Source of the DNA: G963674665 sp964609625
Lineage (GTDB): Bacteria; Desulfobacterota; Desulfovibrionia; Desulfovibrionales; Desulfovibrionaceae
Length of the DNA: 19,845 nt
Assembly: GCA_964609625.1 (NCBI GenBank)
Contig: CAZSRS010000058.1
Span: 1 to 19,845, forward strand
Direction of reading: 5' to 3'
The position numbers were made by a program, and so were the translations under genes. Below, one piece after another: positions 13,660 through 19,845 of this stretch. Every line of letters starts with the position of its first letter. The first letter of the stretch is position 1. The notes under the pieces were generated by a model. The model saw only the letters and a list, made by a program, of their open reading frames with translations, was not told the origin of the DNA and did not search any database.

Positions 13660-15921
13660 CTATCTGCGGTCGCCGCCACCGCCACGTCGATCACCGCCTC
13701 CGCCGCCCCGACGCTCGCCGCCCCGGTCGCCCCGGTCGCCGCGTGGTCCACGGCTACCACCGTCACGCTTGGGACCGCGGCCACCCTTGGGCGGGTTGTC
13801 CTGGAACTCGATGCCCTGCTCCTCCGCCAACACGGCGGCGCGGGAGAGCCGCATCTTGCCGTCCGGAAAGACCTCCAGGCACTTGACCTTGAGGGTGTCG
13901 CCCAGGCCGCAGACATCGGAGACCTTTTCCACGCGCCCCAGATCGAGCTGGGATATGTGCACCAGGCCTTCCACACCGGGGAGGATTTCCACGATGCAAC
14001 CGATCTCCAGAACTTTCCGTACCGGCCCCTCGTAGACCTTGCCCACCTCGGGCTTCTGGTCGTATCGCAGGATGCGCTCCCTGGCGAGTTGCATGGCCTC
14101 CTCGTTGGGCGCGAAGATGTGCACCACACCGGTGTCCTCGATGTCGATGGAGGCGCCGGTTTCGGCGGTGAGGGCCTTGATGTTCTTGCCTCCGGGGCCG
14201 ATGATCACGCGGATGATCTCGGGACTGACCTTGACGGCCTCGAACTTGGGTGCGTGCGGGGAGAGTTCCGTGCGGTGGGTGCCGAGCACGGCGTTCATCT
14301 TCTCCAGGATGTGCAGCCTGGCGTCACGCGCCTGGGCAAGGGCCCTGGCCATGACCTCGCCAGGGATACCGGAGACTTTTATGTCCATCTGAAAGGCAGT
14401 GATACCCTGGGCCGTCCCCGCGATCTTGAAGTCCATGTCGCCCAGGGCGTCCTCGTCGCCGATGATGTCCGTGAGCACAAAGTACTCGTCGCCTTCCTTG
14501 ATCAGGCCCATGGCGATGCCGGCCACGGCGTCCGAGATGGGCACGCCCGCGTCCATGAAGGCCAGGCTGGCGCCGCAGACCGAGGCCATGGACGAGGAGC
14601 CGTTGGACTCCATGACCTCGGAGACGATGCGCAGGGTGTACGGAAAGCTCTCCTGGGGTGGGAGCACCGGCACCAGGGCGCGCTCGGCCAGGGCACCGTG
14701 CCCGATCTCGCGCCGGGAGACACGCATCATCTTGATCTCGCCCACGCAATAGGGGGGGAAGTTGTAGTGCAGCATGAAGCGCTTGCTCTCCTCGCCGCCC
14801 AGACCCTCGATGCGCTGCTCGTCGCGACCGCTGCCAAGGGTGCAAACCACCAGGGCCTTGGTCTCGCCGCGGGCGAACAGGGTGGAGCCGTGGGTGCGCG
14901 GCAGCAGTCCGAGGTCGATGGAGATGGGGCGCACCGTGGTCAGGTCGCGGCCATCCAGGCGCACGCCTCGTTCCTTGATACGCTTGCGTACCATGCTCTT
15001 TTCCAGGGAGGAGAATATCTCCCCCACCATGCCCGCAGTCACGATCTCGGCAAAGCGCTCATCGGCGACCACCGCCGCGATCACCTTTTCCCTGACCTGT
15101 TTCCTGGCCTCGCGGCGGGCCAACTTCTCCTGGATGGAAAGAGCCTGATCCAGCTCCGGCGTGGCCAACTCGAATACGACCTGCTCCAGCACGGGATCCG
15201 GTTGCGGAGGGGTGAACTCCATTTTCGCCTTGCCGGCCTTTTCCCGCAGTTCTTCCTGGACGTCGAGCATGGGCTGCAGGGCGGCGCGCCCCCATTCGAG
15301 GGCCTCGGCCATCAGGTCATGGGGCAGGAACTTGGCGCTGCCCTCGACCATGACAACTGCGTCGCGCGAGGCCGTGAGCACCATGTCCAGGGTGCTGTTT
15401 ACCATCATCGAGGCTGTGGGATTGATGACGAACTGGTTGTCCACGTAGCCTATGCGCGCACCGGCGATGGGGCCTCCAAAGGGGATCTTGGAGATGTGCA
15501 GGGCCGCCGAGGCGCCGGTGATGGCCAGGACATCGGGGTTGATCTCCGCGTCCGAGGAAAGCACCGTGGCGATGACCTGGACCTCTTCACGGAAGCCCTT
15601 GGGAAACAGAGGGCGGATGGGGCGGTCGATGAGCCTGGAACACAGGGTCTCTCGCTCGCTGGGCCGGCCGATCTCGCGGCGGAAAAAGCTTCCCGGCACG
15701 CGCCCCGCGGCGTACATCTTCTCGACATAATCCACGGTGAGGGGGAAAAAATCCACCTCGCGCATCATGGGTTGGGTGACCACGGTGACGAGTACCACGG
15801 TGCCGCCGCACTGCACCCAGACCGCGCCGTCGGCTTGGTTGGCCAGGCGGCCTGTCTCGAAAATGACCTCCTGACCACCGATGGTGCGTGAAATTCTGGT
15901 AAAATCGAACGCTGTATTCAT
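13660..15921 (-). CDS. pnp: Polyribonucleotide nucleotidyltransferase (PNPase)
   Basis: A phosphorolytic 3'-5' exoribonuclease of mRNA decay, a trimer in the cytoplasm. The 753-residue chain has two RNase PH-like halves around an all-helical linker. In the second half GDEDALGDMDFK carries D491 and D497, which match E. coli D486 and D492. A KH domain (about 560-620, with IIGPGGKNIK) and an S1 domain (about 625-690, 'GKVYEGPVRKVLEIG' on) follow. The tail (about 695-753) is rich in Gly, Arg and Asp, in repeats such as GDRGDRGGERRGGGG, and is longer than in many relatives. The start at 15921 (MNTAFDF) has AAGGA upstream and fits the family. An ATG at 16074 would run back through the leader hairpins and is rejected. 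It follows rpsO, the classical arrangement. Confidence 0.97.
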   Translation of the reverse strand: MNTAFDFTRISRTIGGQEVIFETGRLANQADGAVWVQCGGTVVLVTVVTQPMMREVDFFPLTVDYVEKMYAAGRVPGSFFRREIGRPSERETLCSRLIDRPIRPLFPKGFREEVQVIATVLSSDAEINPDVLAITGASAALHISKIPFGGPIAGARIGYVDNQFVINPTASMMVNSTLDMVLTASRDAVVMVEGSAKFLPHDLMAEALEWGRAALQPMLDVQEELREKAGKAKMEFTPPQPDPVLEQVVFELATPELDQALSIQEKLARREARKQVREKVIAAVVADERFAEIVTAGMVGEIFSSLEKSMVRKRIKERGVRLDGRDLTTVRPISIDLGLLPRTHGSTLFARGETKALVVCTLGSGRDEQRIEGLGGEESKRFMLHYNFPPYCVGEIKMMRVSRREIGHGALAERALVPVLPPQESFPYTLRIVSEVMESNGSSSMASVCGASLAFMDAGVPISDAVAGIAMGLIKEGDEYFVLTDIIGDEDALGDMDFKIAGTAQGITAFQMDIKVSGIPGEVMARALAQARDARLHILEKMNAVLGTHRTELSPHAPKFEAVKVSPEIIRVIIGPGGKNIKALTAETGASIDIEDTGVVHIFAPNEEAMQLARERILRYDQKPEVGKVYEGPVRKVLEIGCIVEILPGVEGLVHISQLDLGRVEKVSDVCGLGDTLKVKCLEVFPDGKMRLSRAAVLAEEQGIEFQDNPPKGGRGPKRDGGSRGPRGDRGDRGGERRGGGGGDRRGGGGDRR

Positions 15922-15964
15922 ATCTGCTTGTCCTTCATGGGTTTCCCCGTGAGGTCTCAAGTCC

Positions 15965-16016
15965 CGCAATCTGGTGCGGCGTCGACAACTCGTTGTCGAT
16001 GCGGCGCCAGATTGCG
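15965..16016 (-). promoter_or_regulatory. Long hairpin in the rpsO-pnp intergenic leader
   Basis: CGCAATCTGG (15965-15974) pairs with CCAGATTGCG (16007-16016). Inside, CGACAAC (15983-15989) pairs with GTTGTCG (15992-15998), and the segments between them pair with one mismatch and two G-T pairs. The result is an almost continuous 25-bp stem with a 2-base apex. In enterobacteria a stem in this position is cut by RNase III and is the target of PNPase autoregulation. The same role here is inferred from position and shape only. Confidence 0.6.
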
Positions 16017-16034
16017 CGAGAGAGAGCCCTGGGG

Positions 16035-16064
16035 CGCCCCGGCGCCTTGTGTGACGCCGGGGCG
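16035..16064 (-). terminator. GC-rich stem-loop just after rpsO
   Basis: CGCCCCGGCG (16035-16044) and CGCCGGGGCG (16055-16064) form a perfect 10-bp stem with a 10-base loop, starting 21 bases after the rpsO stop on the minus strand. No T-run follows, so it may act as a partial terminator or as a barrier protecting the rpsO message, with read-through into pnp. Confidence 0.55.
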
Positions 16065-16085
16065 AGGGTTGCATGCCGCTTTGCG

Positions 16086-16355
16086 CTACTTGCGCAGGTT
16101 GAGGCGGCCGATGAGGTCCCTGTACCGCTGTATGTCTTTCTTCTTCAGGTAGTTGAGCAGCTTGCGCCGCTGTCCCACCAGCTTCAGCAGACCGGTGCGG
16201 GAGTGGAAGTCTTTGGCGTGCGTCTTGAAGTGTTCGGTGAGGTAGGTAATGCGCGAGGTGAGCAACGCCACCTGCACCTCTGGCGACCCGGTGTCGCCTT
16301 CGTGCGTCTTGTACTCCTCGATGATGCGAGCCTTGTCTTCAGGCGTCATGACCAC
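16086..16355 (-). CDS. rpsO: 30S ribosomal protein S15
   Basis: A primary binding protein of 16S rRNA and part of the bridge to the 50S subunit. The chain contains the family signatures 'HEGDTGSPEVQVALLTSRI', 'HFKTHAKDFHSRTGLLKLVGQRRKLLNYL' and the C-terminal 'LIGRLNLRK'. I chose GTG at 16355, reading (M)VMTPEDK, over ATG at 16349. It gives exactly 89 residues, the usual family length, and places AGGAGG 8 bases upstream; the ATG would leave a 14-base gap. An upstream in-frame ATG at 16400 would add a non-homologous leader. The 130-base gap behind truB contains a small stem-loop, so S15 autoregulation of the kind known in E. coli is possible but not shown. Confidence 0.97.
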   Translation of the reverse strand: MVMTPEDKARIIEEYKTHEGDTGSPEVQVALLTSRITYLTEHFKTHAKDFHSRTGLLKLVGQRRKLLNYLKKKDIQRYRDLIGRLNLRK

Positions 16356-16420
16356 AGCGGTATCCTCCTTGGATTCCTGGTTGCATGAATGGCCGTCCAT
16401 TTCCGGTTGCGGTCTTCTGG

Positions 16421-16444
16421 CTGTCTCTTCCTGAAGGAAGACAG
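16421..16444 (-). promoter_or_regulatory. Small stem-loop in the rpsO leader
   Basis: CTGT-CT-CTTCC pairs with GGAAG-ACAG around a TGAA loop with a 2-base bulge (plus-strand reading). It lies in the truB-rpsO gap, about 66 bases before the rpsO start. It could be an mRNA structure for S15 feedback or a processing site. The evidence is structural only. Confidence 0.35.
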
Positions 16445-16485
16445 GCCGTGGACGGTTGGGCTGTCACATAAACCGGGGGTTCTCC

Positions 16486-17418
16486 TCAGGACTGCCAGAG
16501 TCCTCTGAGCACCGCCCAAACGGGTTTGCCATCGGCCAGCTTCGCTTCGGCCAGGGCCAGGGATCCGCCCCCCGGCGCCACGAGCACGACGCGGTTCCCC
16601 GATGCAAAGGGCAACGTCCGCGCCATTTCCAGCGAATAGTCGATGCTCACGCCGTTTTTCACCATCCGGGCCTGGTATTCGTCCACCTCCATGCGGGGCC
16701 AATGCGGCAGGGCGTCCGCCAGAGGCAGCACCTTGCCTGGCAGGGCCTCGGGTTCCCGAAGCACCGCCTCCAGGGGGTGGGCCTGATCCAGACCGAATGG
16801 ATGGCTGTATTCCCGGGTCAGGTCGGTCAGCACCGCGCCGCAACCAAGCCGAATCCCCAGGCTGTGGACCAGGGACCGGATATAGGTGCCGGCCGCGCAC
16901 TGCACCCGGAAGTGGACCCTGGGGAGCTCCATGGACAGGAGTTCGACCAGGGTGACACGCAAGGGTTTGATGATCTCGGGAGTTTCCTTACCCTCCCGCG
17001 ACAGCTTGTACAAGGGCTTGCCCTTGTGCTTTGCCGCGGAGTACGGCGGAATCGCCTGGGTCGTCATCTCCCGCCACTGGAGCACCGCCTCCCGTACCAC
17101 GTCGGGCCGCAGATGTTCCCAGGCCTGACGTTGCGTGACCTGGCCTTCCAGGTCGTAGGTGTCGGTGGAGACGCCGAGTTCCAGCACACCGGAGTAAATT
17201 TTATCGCCTTCGGTGAGATAGCCGGCGATCTTGGTGGCCTGCCCCAGAAGCACCAGGAGCACGCCGGTGGCCATGGGGTCCAGGGTTCCGGCATGGCCGA
17301 TCCTTTTCTGCTTCAGGCCGCGCTTGATCTTCTCCAGACATCCTGCCGAGGTTGGCCCCTTTGGTTTGTCCAGGACCAGAAGACCATGCTGCTGCGTCGG
17401 TTCAGTCACGCCTTCCAT
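16486..17418 (-). CDS. truB: tRNA pseudouridine(55) synthase TruB
   Basis: Makes pseudouridine 55 in the T loop of tRNAs. The 310-residue chain has 'GLLVLDKPKGPTSAGCLEKIK' near the start and the catalytic motif GHAGTLDPMATGVL with Asp47. 'YDLEGQV' and 'IPPYSAAKHKGKPLYKLSREG' follow, then 'CAAGTYIRSLVHSLGIRLGCGAVLTDLTRE', all standard TruB blocks. The C-terminus (about 235-310) resembles the small TruB C-terminal RNA-binding extension. The start is uncertain: ATG at 17418 overlaps the end of nrnA by 17 bases, and a GTG three codons later (17409) has a better-spaced GGAAGG. Either start implies coupling to nrnA. It is the fourth of six cotranscribed genes. Confidence 0.96.
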   Translation of the reverse strand: MEGVTEPTQQHGLLVLDKPKGPTSAGCLEKIKRGLKQKRIGHAGTLDPMATGVLLVLLGQATKIAGYLTEGDKIYSGVLELGVSTDTYDLEGQVTQRQAWEHLRPDVVREAVLQWREMTTQAIPPYSAAKHKGKPLYKLSREGKETPEIIKPLRVTLVELLSMELPRVHFRVQCAAGTYIRSLVHSLGIRLGCGAVLTDLTREYSHPFGLDQAHPLEAVLREPEALPGKVLPLADALPHWPRMEVDEYQARMVKNGVSIDYSLEMARTLPFASGNRVVLVAPGGGSLALAEAKLADGKPVWAVLRGLWQS

Positions 17419-18457
17419 CCTTTCCCACCGGGCTGGAGTTGAAATGCATCATCAGGGAGATGGCTTCCAGCAACTGACTCTCCGCAAGGTCCAGACCTCC
17501 CGCGATGCTGCCCCCCGCCGCGTTGCGGTGGCCGCCACCGTCGAAATGCAGGGCCACCTGCTGCACGTCGTCCTTGCCCTGGGAGCGCAGGGAGAACTTC
17601 ACCAGCCCATCCTTGTCCTCGCGCAGGGCCATGGACACCCGCACCGTTTTCACCTTGCGCACGAACTCCACAAGGCCGTCGCAGTCCTCGTTGCCCGCGC
17701 CGTGACGCGAGAGGGTGGCGCGTGGTATCCTGACCACGCCGACCCGGTCTTCCAGATGCAGCCGCACCTCCCCCAGCACCTCGGACCAAAGCTTGAGGCG
17801 CCTGAAGGGCCACTGGTGCATGTACTTGGCGTTGAACGCCTCCACGTCGAGACCCAGCCGCAGGATCTCCGCGGCAAGTTCCAGCACCTCGGGTTTGGTG
17901 TTGCCGTAGGAAAAGTTCCCGGTGTCCGAGACGATGGCCAAATACACGGCTTCGCCCAGGCCGCCCTCCAGGGGGATGTTCATGCTCCGCGCCAGCAGGG
18001 CCACCATCTCACCCACGGCCGACATGTTCGTATCGACCCAGTTCAGGGCGCCGAACATGGGATTGTTCACGTGATGGTCGATGTTGATGATGGTCTTGGG
18101 CTCCACGGCCTTGAGCAGCTCCTTGCCCATGCGGAAGGGATCGCCACAGTCACAGACGATTACCCACTCCGGTGTGAAGTCCATGTCGTGCAACGAAGCA
18201 TACACGGGGGCGGGCAAGGGCAACCAGGAAAAATGCTCCGGGACGCCGCTGCCATTGTAGATCCGGAAGTTCCTGCCCAGGCGTTGCAACAGAAACCCCA
18301 GAGCCACGCTGGATCCCAAGGCGTCACCGTCAGGGTGCTCATGGCTGGAGACAAGGAAGTTATCCCGAGTTTCCAGGACGTTGCGTATGGCATGCATGGA
18401 TTGGGACATATCGCGTAGGTCCGGCACGGGCGCCTGGAATACGAAAGCGCGTGTCAT
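17402..18457 (-). CDS. nrnA: DHH/DHHA1 phosphoesterase (nanoRNase/pAp phosphatase NrnA-like)
   Basis: Degrades 2- to 5-nt RNA fragments and dephosphorylates pAp in characterised members, using Mn2+. The 351-residue chain shows the DHH-domain metal motifs in order: H39-E-H41-P-D43-G-D45, CDCGD with D103, the signature D127-H-H, and SDTGNF with D178. The C-terminal DHHA1 domain ends with HFDGGGHRNAAGG (GGGH at 307-310), the substrate-binding loop. The ATG at 18457 shares its ATGA with the stop of the preceding DUF503 gene, indicating translational coupling; Met17 or Met21 would be alternative starts. Placement between infB and truB beside pnp fits a shared role in RNA turnover. The biochemical activity is inferred from the family. 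Confidence 0.92.
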   Translation of the reverse strand: MTRAFVFQAPVPDLRDMSQSMHAIRNVLETRDNFLVSSHEHPDGDALGSSVALGFLLQRLGRNFRIYNGSGVPEHFSWLPLPAPVYASLHDMDFTPEWVIVCDCGDPFRMGKELLKAVEPKTIINIDHHVNNPMFGALNWVDTNMSAVGEMVALLARSMNIPLEGGLGEAVYLAIVSDTGNFSYGNTKPEVLELAAEILRLGLDVEAFNAKYMHQWPFRRLKLWSEVLGEVRLHLEDRVGVVRIPRATLSRHGAGNEDCDGLVEFVRKVKTVRVSMALREDKDGLVKFSLRSQGKDDVQQVALHFDGGGHRNAAGGSIAGGLDLAESQLLEAISLMMHFNSSPVGKDGRRD

Positions 18458-18744
18458 GCGGGCTGAAAGATCTCCATGTCGCTGTCCGTCAGTTCCTCTG
18501 GGCTTATGGCTTCCACCATGAGCAGCGCCTTGGTCAGCTTGCTCTCGATGTGCGTGTAGTCACTGCCCACCATCACCGCCGCCAGCACGAGCCGGGTATG
18601 GCTCTCCTGCGATTCCACCTCGGCCACGCTGCAGTTGAACTTGTTGCGCAGCTTGCGCTTGAGGCTTTGGGCCACGTTGCGTTTGCCCTTGAGCGAGTCG
18701 TTCCCGTGCAGGGTGAACTCCATTCGCAGAACGCCTATGAGCAT
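18454..18744 (-). CDS. DUF503 family protein (YlxP-like)
   Basis: A 96-residue protein of the DUF503/YlxP family, which in many bacteria lies next to infB and rbfA and is thought to have a ribosome- or RNA-related role. The exact function is not known to me. 'MLIGVLRMEFTLHGNDSLKGKR' is the usual N-terminus, followed by 'LKRKLRNKFNCSVAEVESQES' and the central 'RLVLAAVMVGSD'. The predicted fold is a small ferredoxin-like alpha/beta domain. GGGGAGG precedes the ATG by 3 to 9 bases. The stop overlaps the nrnA start (ATGA). Confidence 0.88.
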   Translation of the reverse strand: MLIGVLRMEFTLHGNDSLKGKRNVAQSLKRKLRNKFNCSVAEVESQESHTRLVLAAVMVGSDYTHIESKLTKALLMVEAISPEELTDSDMEIFQPA

Positions 18745-18754
18745 GGGCCTCCCC

Positions 18755-18776
18755 GAACCGCCGTTGTCGGCGGTTC
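18755..18776 (-). promoter_or_regulatory. Stem-loop between infB and the DUF503 gene
   Basis: GAACCGCC (18755-18762) and GGCGGTTC (18769-18776) form a perfect 8-bp stem with a 6-base loop. It lies directly before the Shine-Dalgarno GGGGAGG of the DUF503 gene and 24 bases after the infB stop. It could attenuate, protect the infB 3' end or tune translation. No T-run is present. Confidence 0.45.
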
Positions 18777-18799
18777 AGGCCGAGCGAAATGCGCGCGCA

Positions 18800-19845
18800 T
18801 CAATCGAGGGATCGGGCTTCCTGCACTTCCTCGAAGGCCTCGATGACGTCGCCCACCTTGATATCGTTATATTTTTCCAAGCCGATGCCGCACTCGTACC
18901 CCTTGAGCACTTCCTTGACGTCATCCTTGAAGCGCCTGAGCGAAGCGATCTGGCCGGTAAAAATCACCACGCCCTCGCGCAGCAGGCGCACGCAAGCGTT
19001 GCGGGTGATCTTGCCATCGGCCACGGCACTGCCGGCCACCGTTCCCACCCTGGGCACGTTGAAGGTCTCGCGTACCTCGGCCTGCCCCAGGTAGACCTCC
19101 CTGGTCACCGGGGAGAGCATGCCAGACAGGGCGTCCTTGATCTCGCTCACCAGCTTGTAGATGATGTCGTAGAAGCGGATGTCCACGTTCTCTTTTTCGG
19201 CCACGTCCTTGACCTTGGCGGTGGGGCGCACGTTGAAGCCGATGATGACGGCATGGGAGGCCGAGGCCAGCATGACGTCGGTCTCCGTGATGGCGCCCGT
19301 GCCGCCGTGGATCAGGTTGACCTTGACCTCGTCGGTGGAGAGCTTGGTGAGGGCGTCGTTCACTGCCTCCAGCGAACCCTGCACGTCGGCCTTGACCACG
19401 AGGTTGAGAATCTGGGCCTCCGCCTGCCCCGCCCGGGAGGAGAGGAAGGTCTCAAGGGTGACCCTGGATTCCTTGGCCAGAGTCTTCTCGCGATCCTTGA
19501 GCTGCCGTGCCTCGGCGATGCGGCGCGCGACCTTGTCGTCTTCCACCACGGCAAACTCGTCACCGGCCTCGGGCACACCCTCGAAGCCCTGCACCTCCAC
19601 GGGCATGGTCGGCCCCGCTTCCTTGACCTTCTTGCCCTGGTCGTTGAACAGGGCGCGCACCCGGCCGTTGTAAAGGCCGCAGACGAAGTTGTCGCCCTGC
19701 TTGAGAGTGCCCTCCTGCACGAGCAGTGTGGCTACGGCGCCGCGCCCCTTGTCCAGGCGGGCTTCCACGATGCGGCCGCGGGCAGCCTTGTCCGGGTTGG
19801 CCTTGAGTTCCATGACCTCGGCCTGCAGGAGAATCAACTCCAGGA
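18800..19845 (-). CDS. infB: Translation initiation factor IF-2, C-terminal part
   Basis: Only the last 348 codons lie in the window; the N-terminal region and the GTPase domain are beyond the right edge. The first residues ('LQAEVMELKANPDKAARGRIVEARLDKG') are the start of the beta-barrel domain II after the G domain. The stretch 'ETFLSSRAGQAEAQILNLVVKADVQGSLEAVNDAL' and 'IHGGTGAITETDVMLASASHAVIIGFNVRP' are hallmarks of IF-2 domain III. The C2 domain binding initiator fMet-tRNA ends with 'GYECGIGLEKYNDIKVGDVIEAFEEVQEARSLD'. It is the first visible gene of the minus-strand operon. Confidence 0.97.
   Translation of the reverse strand, partial: LELILLQAEVMELKANPDKAARGRIVEARLDKGRGAVATLLVQEGTLKQGDNFVCGLYNGRVRALFNDQGKKVKEAGPTMPVEVQGFEGVPEAGDEFAVVEDDKVARRIAEARQLKDREKTLAKESRVTLETFLSSRAGQAEAQILNLVVKADVQGSLEAVNDALTKLSTDEVKVNLIHGGTGAITETDVMLASASHAVIIGFNVRPTAKVKDVAEKENVDIRFYDIIYKLVSEIKDALSGMLSPVTREVYLGQAEVRETFNVPRVGTVAGSAVADGKITRNACVRLLREGVVIFTGQIASLRRFKDDVKEVLKGYECGIGLEKYNDIKVGDVIEAFEEVQEARSLD

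Noticed and set aside
13603..15891. Plus-strand 762-codon frame
   Set aside because: Antisense shadow of pnp; its His/Asp/Gly-rich composition is typical of the complement of a GC-rich gene.
16456..18418. Two long plus-strand frames (16456-17442 and 17231-18418)
   Set aside because: Antisense shadows of truB and nrnA, both supported by catalytic motifs.
1..19845. CRISPR array
   Set aside because: The only repeat clusters have 9-13 bp units without regular unique spacers.

Overview
The window looks like chromosomal DNA of a sulfate-reducer-type deltaproteobacterium (Desulfovibrionales-like, Desulfobacterota). This rests on the GC-rich core genes, the minus-strand order infB, DUF503, nrnA, truB, rpsO, pnp, and protein wording that resembles Desulfovibrio relatives. 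The organism call is an inference from gene order and recalled family sequences; no search was run.

Left part (1 to about 2.06 kb) is mobile-element territory. A relaxase gene that runs off the left edge and a traJ-like gene lie on the minus strand next to a sequence nearly identical to the RP4/IncP nic region (about 1130-1180). Two clusters of short direct repeats follow. At 1701-1745 lies the 3' part of a tRNA-Glu(UUC) gene, from the anticodon loop to CCA, which is a classical attachment-site duplication. Just beyond it are a 13-bp tandem repeat and the C-terminal remnant of a tyrosine integrase. The simplest reading is the right end of an integrative mobilizable element inserted in tRNA-Glu, abutting the decayed end of an older element at the same tRNA.

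Middle part (2.36 to about 13.6 kb) is accessory and loosely packed. It holds a hexapeptide-repeat acyltransferase (minus) and a very large orphan hybrid sensor kinase (plus, 1576 aa) with a periplasmic SBP_bac_3 sensor, PAS and GAF domains, HisKA, HATPase and a receiver. It also holds a lipoprotein of the metallo-beta-lactamase fold (minus) and a two-gene cluster for exported proteins (minus). Three stretches of 0.6 to 1.3 kb carry no gene I can support. The 5' third of the kinase gene is visibly richer in A+T than the rest.

Right part (13.6 to 19.85 kb) is a housekeeping translation and RNA-decay operon, all on the minus strand: infB (3' part only), a DUF503 gene, nrnA, truB, rpsO, pnp. DUF503/nrnA and nrnA/truB overlap, which suggests translational coupling. 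Hairpins lie upstream of the DUF503 gene, rpsO and pnp and downstream of rpsO and pnp. The long hairpin between rpsO and pnp sits where PNPase autoregulation acts in enterobacteria. rbfA, often present in this cluster, is absent from the visible part.
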